Under the pieces are notes generated by a model. It was not told the DNA's origin. It was given only the letters and a program-made list of their open reading frames with translations, and did not search any database. From Metabacillus sp. B2-18 (lineage in GTDB: Bacteria; Bacillota; Bacilli; Bacillales; Bacillaceae), in contig NZ_CP088245.1 in NCBI RefSeq assembly GCF_021117275.1, positions 719,501 through 783,500 of the forward strand: a DNA stretch of 64,000 nt, written 5' to 3'. Both the position numbers and the translations under genes were made by a program. Position 1 is the first letter of the stretch; each line of letters starts with the position of its first letter. Below are positions 51,925-60,098 of this stretch, in pieces.

Positions 51925-52693
51925 AGTTTTCAATGAAGGGTCCCTTGATGAGAAAATCGCCTTAAACCATTTATCATTGTCTTTAGAAGAAGGAGACTTT
52001 GTTACGGTTATTGGAAGTAATGGTGCAGGAAAGTCTACGCTGTTAAATGTTATTGCCGGACGAATCACTCCAGATGATGGTGATGTTCGAATTAAGGACC
52101 AATCCATGCTTGATGTAAGAGAGTACAAACGCTCACGATACATTGGACGGGTTTTCCAAGATCCGATGGCAGGAACGGCGCCAACTTTAACGATTGAAGA
52201 AAACCTAGCAATTGCTTATTCCAGAGTTCATAATCGAAGCCTGAAGCCTGGTGTAACAGCGAAACGACGTGTGTTTTTCAAAGAGCAGCTTGAAATGTTA
52301 GGTCTTGGTCTTGAAAATCGTTTGTCTGCTAAAGTTGGATTACTTTCTGGTGGAGAACGACAGGCTTTATCTCTATTAATGGCCACATTTACAAAGCCTG
52401 ATATTCTGTTGCTTGATGAGCATACGGCTGCACTTGACCCTTCAAGAGCAGAGTTGATTACGAACTTAACGAAGAAGCTTGTTGAAAAGGGGAATTTAAC
52501 GACGTTAATGATTACCCATAATATGCAGCAGGCGGTAGATCTCGGAAATCGACTGATCATGATGGATAAGGGGCAAATTGTTTTTCAGGCTGAGGGAGAC
52601 CAAAAACAGGGATTAACGGTAAATTCATTATTAGAAGAGTTCTCAAAAATTAAGTCAGATAGCTCATTATCTGATAAAGCACTACTTATTTAA
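51899..52693 (+). CDS. ABC transporter ATPase
   Basis: 264 residues from TTG 51899 (MLQLKQIYKVFNEGS), with GCGGGG 7-8 bases upstream; GTG 51890 is an alternative and a longer upstream frame is only overlap with the permease. Walker A GSNGAGKST, signature LSGGERQAL, Walker B ILLLDEHTAALDP and H-loop MITHN are intact. The start lies inside the permease gene, so translation is coupled. It energises the importer encoded by the two preceding genes. Confidence 0.88.
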   Translation: MLQLKQIYKVFNEGSLDEKIALNHLSLSLEEGDFVTVIGSNGAGKSTLLNVIAGRITPDDGDVRIKDQSMLDVREYKRSRYIGRVFQDPMAGTAPTLTIEENLAIAYSRVHNRSLKPGVTAKRRVFFKEQLEMLGLGLENRLSAKVGLLSGGERQALSLLMATFTKPDILLLDEHTAALDPSRAELITNLTKKLVEKGNLTTLMITHNMQQAVDLGNRLIMMDKGQIVFQAEGDQKQGLTVNSLLEEFSKIKSDSSLSDKALLI

Positions 52694-52700
52694 GGATTAG

Positions 52701-52758
52701 CTAGTAATAGAAAAGGTACATGTTCCAGTGCGGAGCATGTACCTTTTTCTATTACTAG
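52701..52758. terminator. Long bidirectional terminator between the ABC operon and nagB
   Basis: CTAGTAATAGAAAAGGTACATG and its complement ending CTATTACTAG form an inverted repeat of about 26 bp with one bulge and one mismatch around AGTGC. The core AAAAGGTACATG/CATGTACCTTTTT has runs on both sides. The right arm overlaps the last nagB codons. Confidence 0.8.
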
Positions 52759-53498
52759 GATATACTTATTTCTTTAACACGAAACAAGGCTTCTTCATCT
52801 GCAATTATTAGTGCTTTAGGATGATTGTTTAAAATGGAAGCAGGAAACTCTTCTGTAATTTCACCACTTAGTAGTTTCACCATCGCATCTTGTTTTGATT
52901 TTCCAGAAGCTAATAATAAAATTTCCTTACTTTGATAAATTGTCTGAATACCCATTGTAATGGCTTGGGTTGGGACTTCATCTAGACTATGAAAGAAGCG
53001 GGCATTCGCTTTTCTTGTGGACTGGGCAAGATCAACAACATGTGTTTTTGAATGAAAGGAGGTGCCAGGCTCATTGAAGCCGATGTGCCCATTTGCTCCT
53101 ATACCCAGAATCTGTAGATCAATTCCTCCAGCTTCGATAATCAAGCTTTCATACTTTCTACATTCAGCTTCATTGTCATCATTCAAACCTGAAGGAATAT
53201 GAGTATTTTCGTTTAGAATATTTAAATGTTGAAATAAGTTTTCATTCATATAGTGATGATAACTGTTAGAATCTTCTTTTGAAAGTCCAATATACTCATC
53301 TAAATTAAATGTTTTTACTTGCTTATATGATGTGTGATTTTGTTGATGATCTTCAATTAGTTTGTTATAGACACCTTTAGGAGTTCCGCCTGTTGCTAAA
53401 CCTAGATTCAAGTTTAGATTATTTTTAACCCTATTAATAATATATTCAGCAGCTTTTAAACTCATTTCATCATAATTTTTTACTTCAATGATATTCAA
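52755..53498 (-). CDS. nagB: NagB, glucosamine-6-phosphate deaminase
   Basis: 247 residues on the minus strand from TTG 53498 with AAGGAG upstream. Motifs: LGLATGGTPKGVYNKL (phosphate loop), FNLDEYIGL with the catalytic Asp, GIGANGHIGFNEPG with the catalytic His-Glu region, and TMGIQTI. It converts glucosamine 6-phosphate to fructose 6-phosphate and ammonium. It lies 61 bases after nagA, as an operon. It is slightly shorter than E. coli NagB and lacks the allosteric C-terminal part, as in other Firmicutes. Confidence 0.95.
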   Translation of the reverse strand: MNIIEVKNYDEMSLKAAEYIINRVKNNLNLNLGLATGGTPKGVYNKLIEDHQQNHTSYKQVKTFNLDEYIGLSKEDSNSYHHYMNENLFQHLNILNENTHIPSGLNDDNEAECRKYESLIIEAGGIDLQILGIGANGHIGFNEPGTSFHSKTHVVDLAQSTRKANARFFHSLDEVPTQAITMGIQTIYQSKEILLLASGKSKQDAMVKLLSGEITEEFPASILNNHPKALIIADEEALFRVKEISIS

Positions 53499-53559
53499 GT
53501 GATGTCATCTCCTTAACAGAACAAGCATAAAATAGATCTTGCAATAGCTGCTTTCAAAA

Positions 53560-54774
53560 CTACTCCTCTACTATTTTATGACTATGTTCTTGATTTGTAT
53601 AAGCGATTTTTCCATTACAAATAGTCATAAAAATGTTCATCTCTTCATCAAGTATGACAAGATCTGCATCTTTTCCGATTGATATGCTACCCTTACGATC
53701 AAACACATTTAATTGTTTTGCTGGATTTTCCGAAGCCATCTTAATAGCACTTTTAATGGAACAACCAGTAAAGCGCTGGATGTTTTTAAATGCATCAATC
53801 ATTTTAAGGACACTACCAGCCAAAGTGTTTTTTTCTAGTAGGGCTTTCCCTTCCTTCACAGTAACCATTTGTCCACCTAAATCATATTTTCCGTCAACAA
53901 GCCATTTTGCTCTCATAGCGTCAGAGATTAAGATTAATCTCTCATCTGTTATTTGATCATAGGCTAGTTTCACAACTTCAGGACAAACATGAATACCGTC
54001 GGCAATCAGCTCTACCTTTAGTTCATTTTTTAGAAATGCTGCTCCAACAATTCCAGGGTCACGATGGTGCAAGCCTGTCATTTGGTTGAATAAGTGTGTA
54101 ACATGTGAAAGACCATTTTCAATTGCAACCAATACCTGCTTATATGTTGCTTGAGAATGAGCAATGGAAGAAATAATTCCTTGATCTTTTAAATATTGTA
54201 GAAATTCGGTCCCCCCTGGAAGCTCTGGGGCAAGGGTAACTAGCTTAATATTGTTATTAGCTATTGATTGCCATGTTTTAAAGAGTTCCAAGTCAGGGGT
54301 TAAAATGTGTTGAATTGGTTGTGCGCCAGCTTTATCTTTATGAATAAAGGGACCTTCTAAATGAATCCCTAATACCTCTGAATTACCTTCTGATTGTAAG
54401 GAGTGAATATACTCACTTCCATTTACTAGACATTTTTCTATCACTTTTATATCTTCTGTTATTGTGGTTGCTAAGAAACTTGTTGTCCCTTCCATTGGAA
54501 GAGTAGAAGCCATCACATCCAATGCCTCTTTTGTTGCATCCATAGTATCTGCCCCATTTGCACCATGGATATGAAGGTCGATCATGCCAGGTATAACAGT
54601 AAAAGTATCTGGTATCTTGATGATTGTGTAATCAGAGTGATTTGTTGTGAAATGAGACAAACTAATATCACTAACTTTTCCCTCATCTATCTTTAGAAAG
54701 CCGCTCTTAATGACTTGGTTTTCAGAGTAAATCGTTCCATTCTGAATGATCAGCTTATTTGAAAATGAGCTCAT
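53560..54774 (-). CDS. nagA: NagA, N-acetylglucosamine-6-phosphate deacetylase
   Basis: 404 residues from ATG 54774 (AAGGAG 9-10 bases upstream); a longer in-frame extension lacks a ribosome site and crosses the promoter. The amidohydrolase metal site is HIHG in MIDLHIHGANGADTMD, with HLEGPFIHKDKAGAQP, SIAHSQATY, THLFNQMTG and the catalytic Asp in LISDAM. It deacetylates GlcNAc-6-phosphate to feed NagB. It is divergent from the PTS gene, with two NagR-type sites between. Confidence 0.96.
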   Translation of the reverse strand: MSSFSNKLIIQNGTIYSENQVIKSGFLKIDEGKVSDISLSHFTTNHSDYTIIKIPDTFTVIPGMIDLHIHGANGADTMDATKEALDVMASTLPMEGTTSFLATTITEDIKVIEKCLVNGSEYIHSLQSEGNSEVLGIHLEGPFIHKDKAGAQPIQHILTPDLELFKTWQSIANNNIKLVTLAPELPGGTEFLQYLKDQGIISSIAHSQATYKQVLVAIENGLSHVTHLFNQMTGLHHRDPGIVGAAFLKNELKVELIADGIHVCPEVVKLAYDQITDERLILISDAMRAKWLVDGKYDLGGQMVTVKEGKALLEKNTLAGSVLKMIDAFKNIQRFTGCSIKSAIKMASENPAKQLNVFDRKGSISIGKDADLVILDEEMNIFMTICNGKIAYTNQEHSHKIVEE

Positions 54775-54830
54775 TTTAAATGTACTCCTTTTATAAGAAT
54801 TCATATTTAAAGCATAGCATCTCAATATAT

Positions 54831-54966
54831 AGTTGTCTATACCGGTTGAAAAAACCATGTATGAAAATATAACAGGAATTATGACAAACTATCGATTCTG
54901 ATTTATAAAATTGGTATAGACATCTATATCTAATGGTGATAAGATATTTGTGTAAAAACGCTTCCA
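54831..54966. promoter_or_regulatory. NagR-type operators and cre-like site between nagA and nagP
   Basis: Two sites of the B. subtilis NagR (YvoA) type: GGTATAGACAACTATAT on the minus strand (54826-54843) and GGTATAGACATCTATA on the plus strand (54913-54928), one facing each gene. TAAAAACGCTTCCA (54953-54966) is a 12-of-14 cre-like match in front of the PTS gene. This fits GlcNAc induction and glucose repression. Confidence 0.65.
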
Positions 54967-55040
54967 AGTAACAAGAAACAACATATTGTAATGCCATTTT
55001 ATATTTATTGTTATTCAACTTTGGATAAGGGGGAAGTCAT

Positions 55041-56486
55041 ATGATGAAATACTTACAAAATATTGGCCGCTCTTTAATGCTTCCAGTAGCAGTATTACCA
55101 GCCGCTGCAATTTTAATGGGCATAGGATATTGGATTGATCCATCTGGCTGGGGAGCAGGTAATCCAATTGCGGCATTCTTAATTAAAGCTGGATCTTCTA
55201 TTATCGACAACATGTCCATTCTTTTTGCAGTTGGTGTGGCTTTAGGAATGTCTAAAACCAAAGATGGTTCCGCAGCACTTAGTGGCTTAGTTGCATTTCT
55301 TGTTGTAACAACCCTATTATCAACTAACTCCGTTGCTTTGCTGCAAGGTGTAGATCCAGAAGCAGTTAACCCGGCATTTGCTAAGATTGAAAACCAGTTT
55401 GTCGGAATCCTTTCAGGTATTGTTGCTTCTATGATGTACAACCGCTTTAGTGAGGTGCAATTACCTGCAGCTTTAGCCTTCTTTAGTGGTAAGCGTCTAG
55501 TACCAATTATGACAGCTGTTTCTATGCTAGTTGTCTCAGTTGTTTTATTCTTTGCATGGCCAGTTATTTTTACAGGATTAGTTTCATTCGGAACTGCTAT
55601 TAGTAAATTAGAGTTTATAGGCGCTGGTTTATATGGATTTTTTAACCGATTACTCATTCCAACTGGTTTACATCATGCATTAAACTCAGTATTTTGGTTT
55701 GACGTTGCAGGAATTAATGATATCGGTAATTTCTGGGCAGGTACTGGTACGAAGGGTATTACTGGAATGTACCAAGCTGGTTTCTTCCCGATTATGATGT
55801 TCGGTTTACCAGCAGCAGCTTTAGCGATGTATCATACAGCTAAGACAAAAAGAAAGAAACAAGCAGCATCTTTAATGTTAGCAGCAGGCTTTGCGTCATT
55901 CTTTACTGGTGTAACAGAACCACTTGAATTTTCATTCATGTTTTTAGCACCTGCACTATATGTTGTTCATGCAGCATTAACAGGTATATCTTTAGCCATT
56001 GCTTCATTATTTCACTGGACAGCAGGCTTTGGGTTTAGTGCAGGATTAGTCGACTTCGTCTTAAGTTCAAGATTACCGTTAGCTAATCAGCCGTATATGT
56101 TGTTAATTCAAGGGTTAGTTTTTGCGATGATCTATTATGTATTGTTCCGTTTCTTAATAACTAAATTCAACCTAGCTACTCCAGGTAGAGAAGCTGATAC
56201 AGATGCAAATGTACAAGAAGAGGGCACGGACTCAGCTGATAATAAGTTCGCTATTATGGCGAAGAAGATATATGAAGGTTTAGGTGGAGATGAAAATGTT
56301 ACATCTGTAGATAACTGTGTGACTAGATTGAGGGTTGAAGTAAAAGATATGAATGCCGTTGATCAAGAAAAAATTAAATCAACAAACATTCCAGGGATAA
56401 ATATTGTTGGTCCACAAAGCATACAAGTCATCATAGGGACACAAGTTCAATTTGTGGCTGATGAAATTGAAAAAATTAGAAAATAA
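55041..56486 (+). CDS. nagP: NagP, PTS N-acetylglucosamine transporter, IICB component
   Basis: 481 residues with AGGGGGAA before ATG 55041. The IIC domain (1-380) starts YLQNIGRSLMLPVAVLPAAAILMGIGYWIDP and has VGVALGMSKTKDG and LLIPTGLHHALNSVFWF (a conserved IIC signature), then TEPLEFSFMFLAP. After a hydrophilic linker the IIB domain has the phosphorylated Cys in SVDNCVTRLRVEVKD. No IIA domain is attached, so a general glucose-type IIA must supply the phosphate. The divergent nagAB genes set the substrate as GlcNAc. Confidence 0.93.
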   Translation: MMKYLQNIGRSLMLPVAVLPAAAILMGIGYWIDPSGWGAGNPIAAFLIKAGSSIIDNMSILFAVGVALGMSKTKDGSAALSGLVAFLVVTTLLSTNSVALLQGVDPEAVNPAFAKIENQFVGILSGIVASMMYNRFSEVQLPAALAFFSGKRLVPIMTAVSMLVVSVVLFFAWPVIFTGLVSFGTAISKLEFIGAGLYGFFNRLLIPTGLHHALNSVFWFDVAGINDIGNFWAGTGTKGITGMYQAGFFPIMMFGLPAAALAMYHTAKTKRKKQAASLMLAAGFASFFTGVTEPLEFSFMFLAPALYVVHAALTGISLAIASLFHWTAGFGFSAGLVDFVLSSRLPLANQPYMLLIQGLVFAMIYYVLFRFLITKFNLATPGREADTDANVQEEGTDSADNKFAIMAKKIYEGLGGDENVTSVDNCVTRLRVEVKDMNAVDQEKIKSTNIPGINIVGPQSIQVIIGTQVQFVADEIEKIRK

Positions 56487-56493
56487 AAAGAAG

Positions 56494-56533
56494 AAGACTA
56501 CCTGATCGCTGAAACAGGTAGTTTTCTATTTTG
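56494..56533 (+). terminator. Terminator after nagP
   Basis: ACTACCTG and CAGGTAGT pair around a 10-base loop, followed by TTTCTATTTTG. Confidence 0.7.
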
Positions 56534-56726
56534 TACGATCAGAAAGCATAAAATTTTATGGATGGTATATATGGGGAAAGCTAAGGCTTTCACCATTAGG
56601 GCTTGGCGACAAGCCATGCCTTTCCAAACGTATGTCGGTCATACGATGAATTTCTTTAAATAATTGTAAAAACCTAGCATTATTTAATATAATGAATAAG
56701 TAGTGATATCGAAAGGAGATCTTTAT

Positions 56727-57452
56727 GTGATTGACAAACATTCTCCTCTTCCTTTGTATTATCAGTTAGAAGAGCAAATTAAAAAATCAATAATTTCTGA
56801 AGAGCTACAGCCTGGTGATGTATTGCCGTCAGAGAGAGAACTCTCAGAAAACTATCAAATAAGTCGAATGACGGTTCGACAAGCCATAACGAATTTAGTT
56901 AATAAGGGATATCTTTATAGAGAAAAAGGGAAGGGAACTTTTGTATCGAGTCAAAAGTTTGAACAAAATTTACAAGGACTCACAAGTTTTACAGAAGATA
57001 TGAAGGCTCGAAACCTAGTACCAGGGAGTAAGCTGTTACACTTCGAGGTCTCCCCTGCTATAGAAGAAATAAAAGAGTGGCTTTCCCTTGAAGAAGAAGA
57101 ACTTATTTATAAAATAAAAAGATTACGTTTAGCAAATGATGAACCGATTGCAGTTGAAACTAGTTATCTTCCAGTAAAGTTAATTCCGGGGCTAACACCT
57201 GATATTTTGGGAAATTCCTTATACAAGTATATTGAGGATGACCTACAGCTGAGTATTGGTCATGCAGCTCAAACGGTTGAAGCCGCTATTGTTAGAGATG
57301 AAGATATAAAACATTTGAATGTTAACAAAAATGTTCCTGTGTTGCTCATCCAACGAGAAACTTATTTAGAAGATGGTACACCACTTGAGATTGTTAAGTC
57401 TTCCTATCGTGCGGACCGATATAAATTTAAGATTAATATAGAACGAAAATAA
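56727..57452 (+). CDS. nagR: NagR (YvoA), GntR/HutC-family repressor
   Basis: 241 residues from GTG 56727, about 9 bases after AAAGGAG; the frame is open to 56703 but without a site. The GntR helix-turn-helix is PLPLYYQLEEQIKKSIISEELQPGDVLPSERELSENYQISRMTVRQAITNLVNKGYL followed by REKGKGTFV. The UTRA effector domain includes LQGLTSFTEDMKARNLVPGSKL and LIQRETYLEDGTPLEIVKSSYRADRYKF. It matches B. subtilis NagR, which senses glucosamine-6-P/GlcNAc-6-P and represses nagP and nagAB. The presence of its sites at 54.8-54.9 kb supports this. Confidence 0.92.
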   Translation: MIDKHSPLPLYYQLEEQIKKSIISEELQPGDVLPSERELSENYQISRMTVRQAITNLVNKGYLYREKGKGTFVSSQKFEQNLQGLTSFTEDMKARNLVPGSKLLHFEVSPAIEEIKEWLSLEEEELIYKIKRLRLANDEPIAVETSYLPVKLIPGLTPDILGNSLYKYIEDDLQLSIGHAAQTVEAAIVRDEDIKHLNVNKNVPVLLIQRETYLEDGTPLEIVKSSYRADRYKFKINIERK

Positions 57453-57488
57453 ATAAGCTTTACCTGCAAATGTAGGTAAAGCTTATTT
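57451..57488. terminator. Bidirectional terminator between nagR and the SIS gene
   Basis: AAATAAGCTTTACCT and AGGTAAAGCTTATTT are perfect 15-bp arms around an 8-base loop. The right arm includes the stop region of the convergent gene. Confidence 0.85.
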
Positions 57489-58232
57489 ATTTTCAATTTG
57501 GGTTAATAATGGGATTCTTCCACGGTATTTATGAATTAGCTGTTGATTATGAAAATCTGCTCCTTCAATATTTCCGCTCCGAAAAATTGGAGGTTCAAAA
57601 TCATTATTTATCATAATCTTTATGGCCTCAGCAAAAATCCCATTTAGCATAGATGCTCCAACAACAGTAGAGGTAGGTCCGAAGGGAACACCGAAATTTC
57701 CATATGTAATGGTTGCATCACCTGTATTCGCATGATTATTTAAAGCAAAATCAACAACTTGTGATAGATACTTTCCAGTTCTATGTCTAGAAGGTTGAGA
57801 ATGAATATATTGAAATGAACTAATTCCAACAACATCTGCACCTTTATCTTTAGCATGAAGGGCAACGTCAATAGGTACTGGATTAAGTCCTGAAGTTGAA
57901 ATTACTATTACAAGGTCATGAGGTTGTATATCCTGATGCTTTAAAAACTCTTCTGCATAGTGGTTTTGTCTTTCAAGTTGAGAAGATCTAACAGCATCTT
58001 CGTGAAGCATTAAAGATTCGATGAATATGGGTTTTATAGGTGCTAGTCCACCTGCTCGATAAAACACTTCCTCTGTTAGGATATGAGAGTGTCCACATCC
58101 AAATAATTGGATAATACCATTACACATTATTGTTTGAGCCACTTTTGCTGCAACCTTCTCCATTCCTTCTTGTTCGCTTTGCATGACTAAACTCAATTTT
58201 TCTTGTATTTTTTCAAAATAGGCATCAAGCAA
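57483..58232 (-). CDS. SIS-domain sugar-phosphate binding protein (UPF0309 type)
   Basis: 249 residues from TTG 58232 with AAGGTGGG upstream. One SIS domain is visible: IIQLFGCGHSHILTEEVFYRAGG (sugar-phosphate loop), DLVIVISTSGLNPVPIDVALHAKDKGADVVGIS and a late VGASMLNGIFAEAIKIM. The UPF0309 group is not a full isomerase such as GlmS. Its position convergent with nagR suggests binding or isomerising an amino-sugar phosphate, perhaps in muropeptide recycling, but the substrate is not known. Confidence 0.8.
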   Translation of the reverse strand: MLDAYFEKIQEKLSLVMQSEQEGMEKVAAKVAQTIMCNGIIQLFGCGHSHILTEEVFYRAGGLAPIKPIFIESLMLHEDAVRSSQLERQNHYAEEFLKHQDIQPHDLVIVISTSGLNPVPIDVALHAKDKGADVVGISSFQYIHSQPSRHRTGKYLSQVVDFALNNHANTGDATITYGNFGVPFGPTSTVVGASMLNGIFAEAIKIMINNDFEPPIFRSGNIEGADFHNQQLIHKYRGRIPLLTQIENK

Positions 58233-58323
58233 GTTATCCCACCTTTAAGAAATAAAAGTTACTTTTAATGTACCTTATGGTGTGAAGAAATGGAAGGAGA
58301 TAACGTGAGAAAAGATAAAAGTA

Positions 58324-58363
58324 TTGTATGTTAAAAGGTACGATTGTATAATATATTATACAA
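58324..58363 (+). promoter_or_regulatory. Promoter with 20-bp perfect palindrome over the -10 box
   Basis: TTGTAT (58324-58329) is 17 bases from TATAAT (58347-58352). The -10 lies within TTGTATAATATATTATACAA (58344-58363), a perfect palindrome. Being 23 bases before the start of an XRE-type repressor gene, it is the likely operator for that protein. Confidence 0.7.
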
Positions 58364-58385
58364 TAACAGAAAATGGGAGAAATAT

Positions 58386-58937
58386 ATGAATTCAATTCAA
58401 ACTCAAATTGCGGAGAATCTAAAAAATATACGTAAGCTTAGAGGGTATAGTTATGATCAGCTTGCTCAATTAACTGGTGTAAGCAAGGGGATGCTTTCAC
58501 AAATCGAAAAAGGAGAGTCAAGTCCAACGGTAAACACTCTTTGGAAGATTGCAAACGGTCTTCAAGTGTCATTTTCTTCATTAGTGGAGGAGAAAGAACC
58601 TACTGTTACAGTTGTGAGACTACACGAAAAAACAGCAGTAACAGAAAATGACGAACAATTACAAGTATATCCTTATTTTCCTTTTGATTCATCTAAAAAG
58701 TTTGAGGTGTATTTTCTTGAACTAATGCCAGGTTGTGTTCATGAATCGGAAAGACATCATGGAAGTGTGGAGGAATATATTTTAGTTTGTGATGGAGAAG
58801 CAACGATTTCCATTCAAGATGTTAAATATGTTCTGAAAAAAGGGGATTCTATGCGTTTTCAGGCAAGTCAGTCCCATACGTATGCAAATCTTACAGATCA
58901 AAAAACGAGTTTTTATCTACTAATGTATTATTCATAA
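58386..58937 (+). CDS. XRE-family regulator with C-terminal cupin domain
   Basis: 183 residues from ATG 58386 (TGGGAG about 8 bases upstream). Residues 7-60 form the Cro/cI-type helix-turn-helix: AENLKNIRKLRGYSYDQLAQLTGVSKGMLSQIEKGESSPTVNTLWKIANGL. The C-terminal half is a small cupin barrel with ESERHHGSVEEYILVCDGEATISI and KKGDSMRFQASQSHTY, able to bind a metal or small ligand. It precedes azlC by 32 bases in the same direction and probably controls azlCD in response to an amino acid. Confidence 0.9.
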   Translation: MNSIQTQIAENLKNIRKLRGYSYDQLAQLTGVSKGMLSQIEKGESSPTVNTLWKIANGLQVSFSSLVEEKEPTVTVVRLHEKTAVTENDEQLQVYPYFPFDSSKKFEVYFLELMPGCVHESERHHGSVEEYILVCDGEATISIQDVKYVLKKGDSMRFQASQSHTYANLTDQKTSFYLLMYYS

Positions 58938-58969
58938 ATCATGATAAGCACTAAAAAGGAGGTATTATA

Positions 58970-59695
58970 TTGTCTACAACCACTTTAGCGAAAAAGCAAT
59001 CTGATTTTCTTCAAGGAACACAAGGTGGGATTAGCATTGCGATTGGGTATTTACCTGTTGCTTTAACATTTGGCTTACTGTCAAAATCTACTGGACTTTC
59101 ACTTTCTGAGACAGTGTTAATGAGTTTAATTGTGTTTGCCGGTGCTTCACAATATATATGTTTAAGTTTACTAGCTGTTGGAACTGGAATTATCGAAATT
59201 ATTTTCACAACATTTATCGTTAATATTCGCCATTTTTTAATGTCTGCTTCACTAAGTGAGAAGGTTGAAAATGACTCATTGTGGAAAAAGGCTCTGTATT
59301 CCTTTGGATTAACGGATGAAACGTTTACGGTGGCATCAACGAGGAATGGTAACGTCAATGCTGGATATTTATTTGGACTTATGCTTATTTCTTATGCAAG
59401 TTGGGTCATTAACTCAGGAATAGGATATGTTATTGGGGCAAGCTTGCCGACAACAGTTCAAGAAAGTATGGGAATTGCGTTGTATGCCATGTTTATTGGC
59501 TTATTAATCCCGTCACTTAAGAAGCATCGAAAAGTGATGTATTTGGCAGTGGTTGCTGCGATTTTGAATTCACTTTGTTATGCATCTCAAATGATTTCAA
59601 CAGGCTGGGCAATTGTTTTATCAACCTTGCTTTCAGCAATAATCGTAGAATTTTTCTATTCTAAACAAACAAATGAGGTGGAACAACGTGGATAA
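58970..59695 (+). CDS. azlC: AzlC-family amino acid exporter, large subunit
   Basis: 241 residues from TTG 58970 with AAAGGAGG upstream. It begins with FLQGTQGGISIAIGYLPVALTFGLLSKSTGLS and contains VFAGASQYICLSLL and FIVNIRHFLMSASLS, the conserved AzlC motifs. Five to six spans are seen. AzlC with AzlD exports branched-chain amino acids (and azaleucine) from the cell. The azlD gene overlaps its 3' end by 8 bases. The XRE-cupin regulator lies upstream; B. subtilis uses the Lrp-like AzlB instead. Confidence 0.9.
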   Translation: MSTTTLAKKQSDFLQGTQGGISIAIGYLPVALTFGLLSKSTGLSLSETVLMSLIVFAGASQYICLSLLAVGTGIIEIIFTTFIVNIRHFLMSASLSEKVENDSLWKKALYSFGLTDETFTVASTRNGNVNAGYLFGLMLISYASWVINSGIGYVIGASLPTTVQESMGIALYAMFIGLLIPSLKKHRKVMYLAVVAAILNSLCYASQMISTGWAIVLSTLLSAIIVEFFYSKQTNEVEQRG

Positions 59696-59996
59696 AACAA
59701 TTTTGTTGATGATTATTGGGATGGGATTAGTAACATATTTACCAAGAATGATTCCTTTAGTTGCATTAGGTCAGTTAAAATTGCCCGTATTTGTCCAAAA
59801 TGTATTAAAGAATGTACCATATGCAACATTAGGAGCTTTAATTGTCCCAGGGATTTTTCTGATTAGTGATGATATAGTTTTCGGATTAGTAGGTGCGGCT
59901 GCAGCAACTCTAATAGCTTTTACAGGAGCAAATGTAATTGTTGTTGTAATGGGTTCAATTGGTACCCTTGTTTTATATAGCATGTTTTTTTCATAG
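59688..59996 (+). CDS. azlD: AzlD-family amino acid exporter, small subunit
   Basis: 102 residues from GTG 59688, 6 bases after GAGGTGG; ATG 59673 lies upstream of that site. Four short spans with the family motifs LVTYLPRMIPL, VQNVLKNVPYATLGALIVPG and GANVIVVVMGSIGTL. It forms the exporter with AzlC and is coupled to it by overlap. Confidence 0.9.
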   Translation: MDKTILLMIIGMGLVTYLPRMIPLVALGQLKLPVFVQNVLKNVPYATLGALIVPGIFLISDDIVFGLVGAAAATLIAFTGANVIVVVMGSIGTLVLYSMFFS

Positions 59997-60098
59997 GTTG
60001 AGAGGGAGCAAAGACTTAAAAGCCTTCCCTTTTCAGTTCTAATGAAACGAGCTTAGCACTACACTAGAAATAAGAGCTTGTTCAAGGGGGAATGGCAG

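Noticed and set aside
53560..54858. Extended nagA starting at 54858
   Set aside because: The extra 28 codons cross the NagR site and lack a ribosome site; ATG 54774 has AAGGAG.
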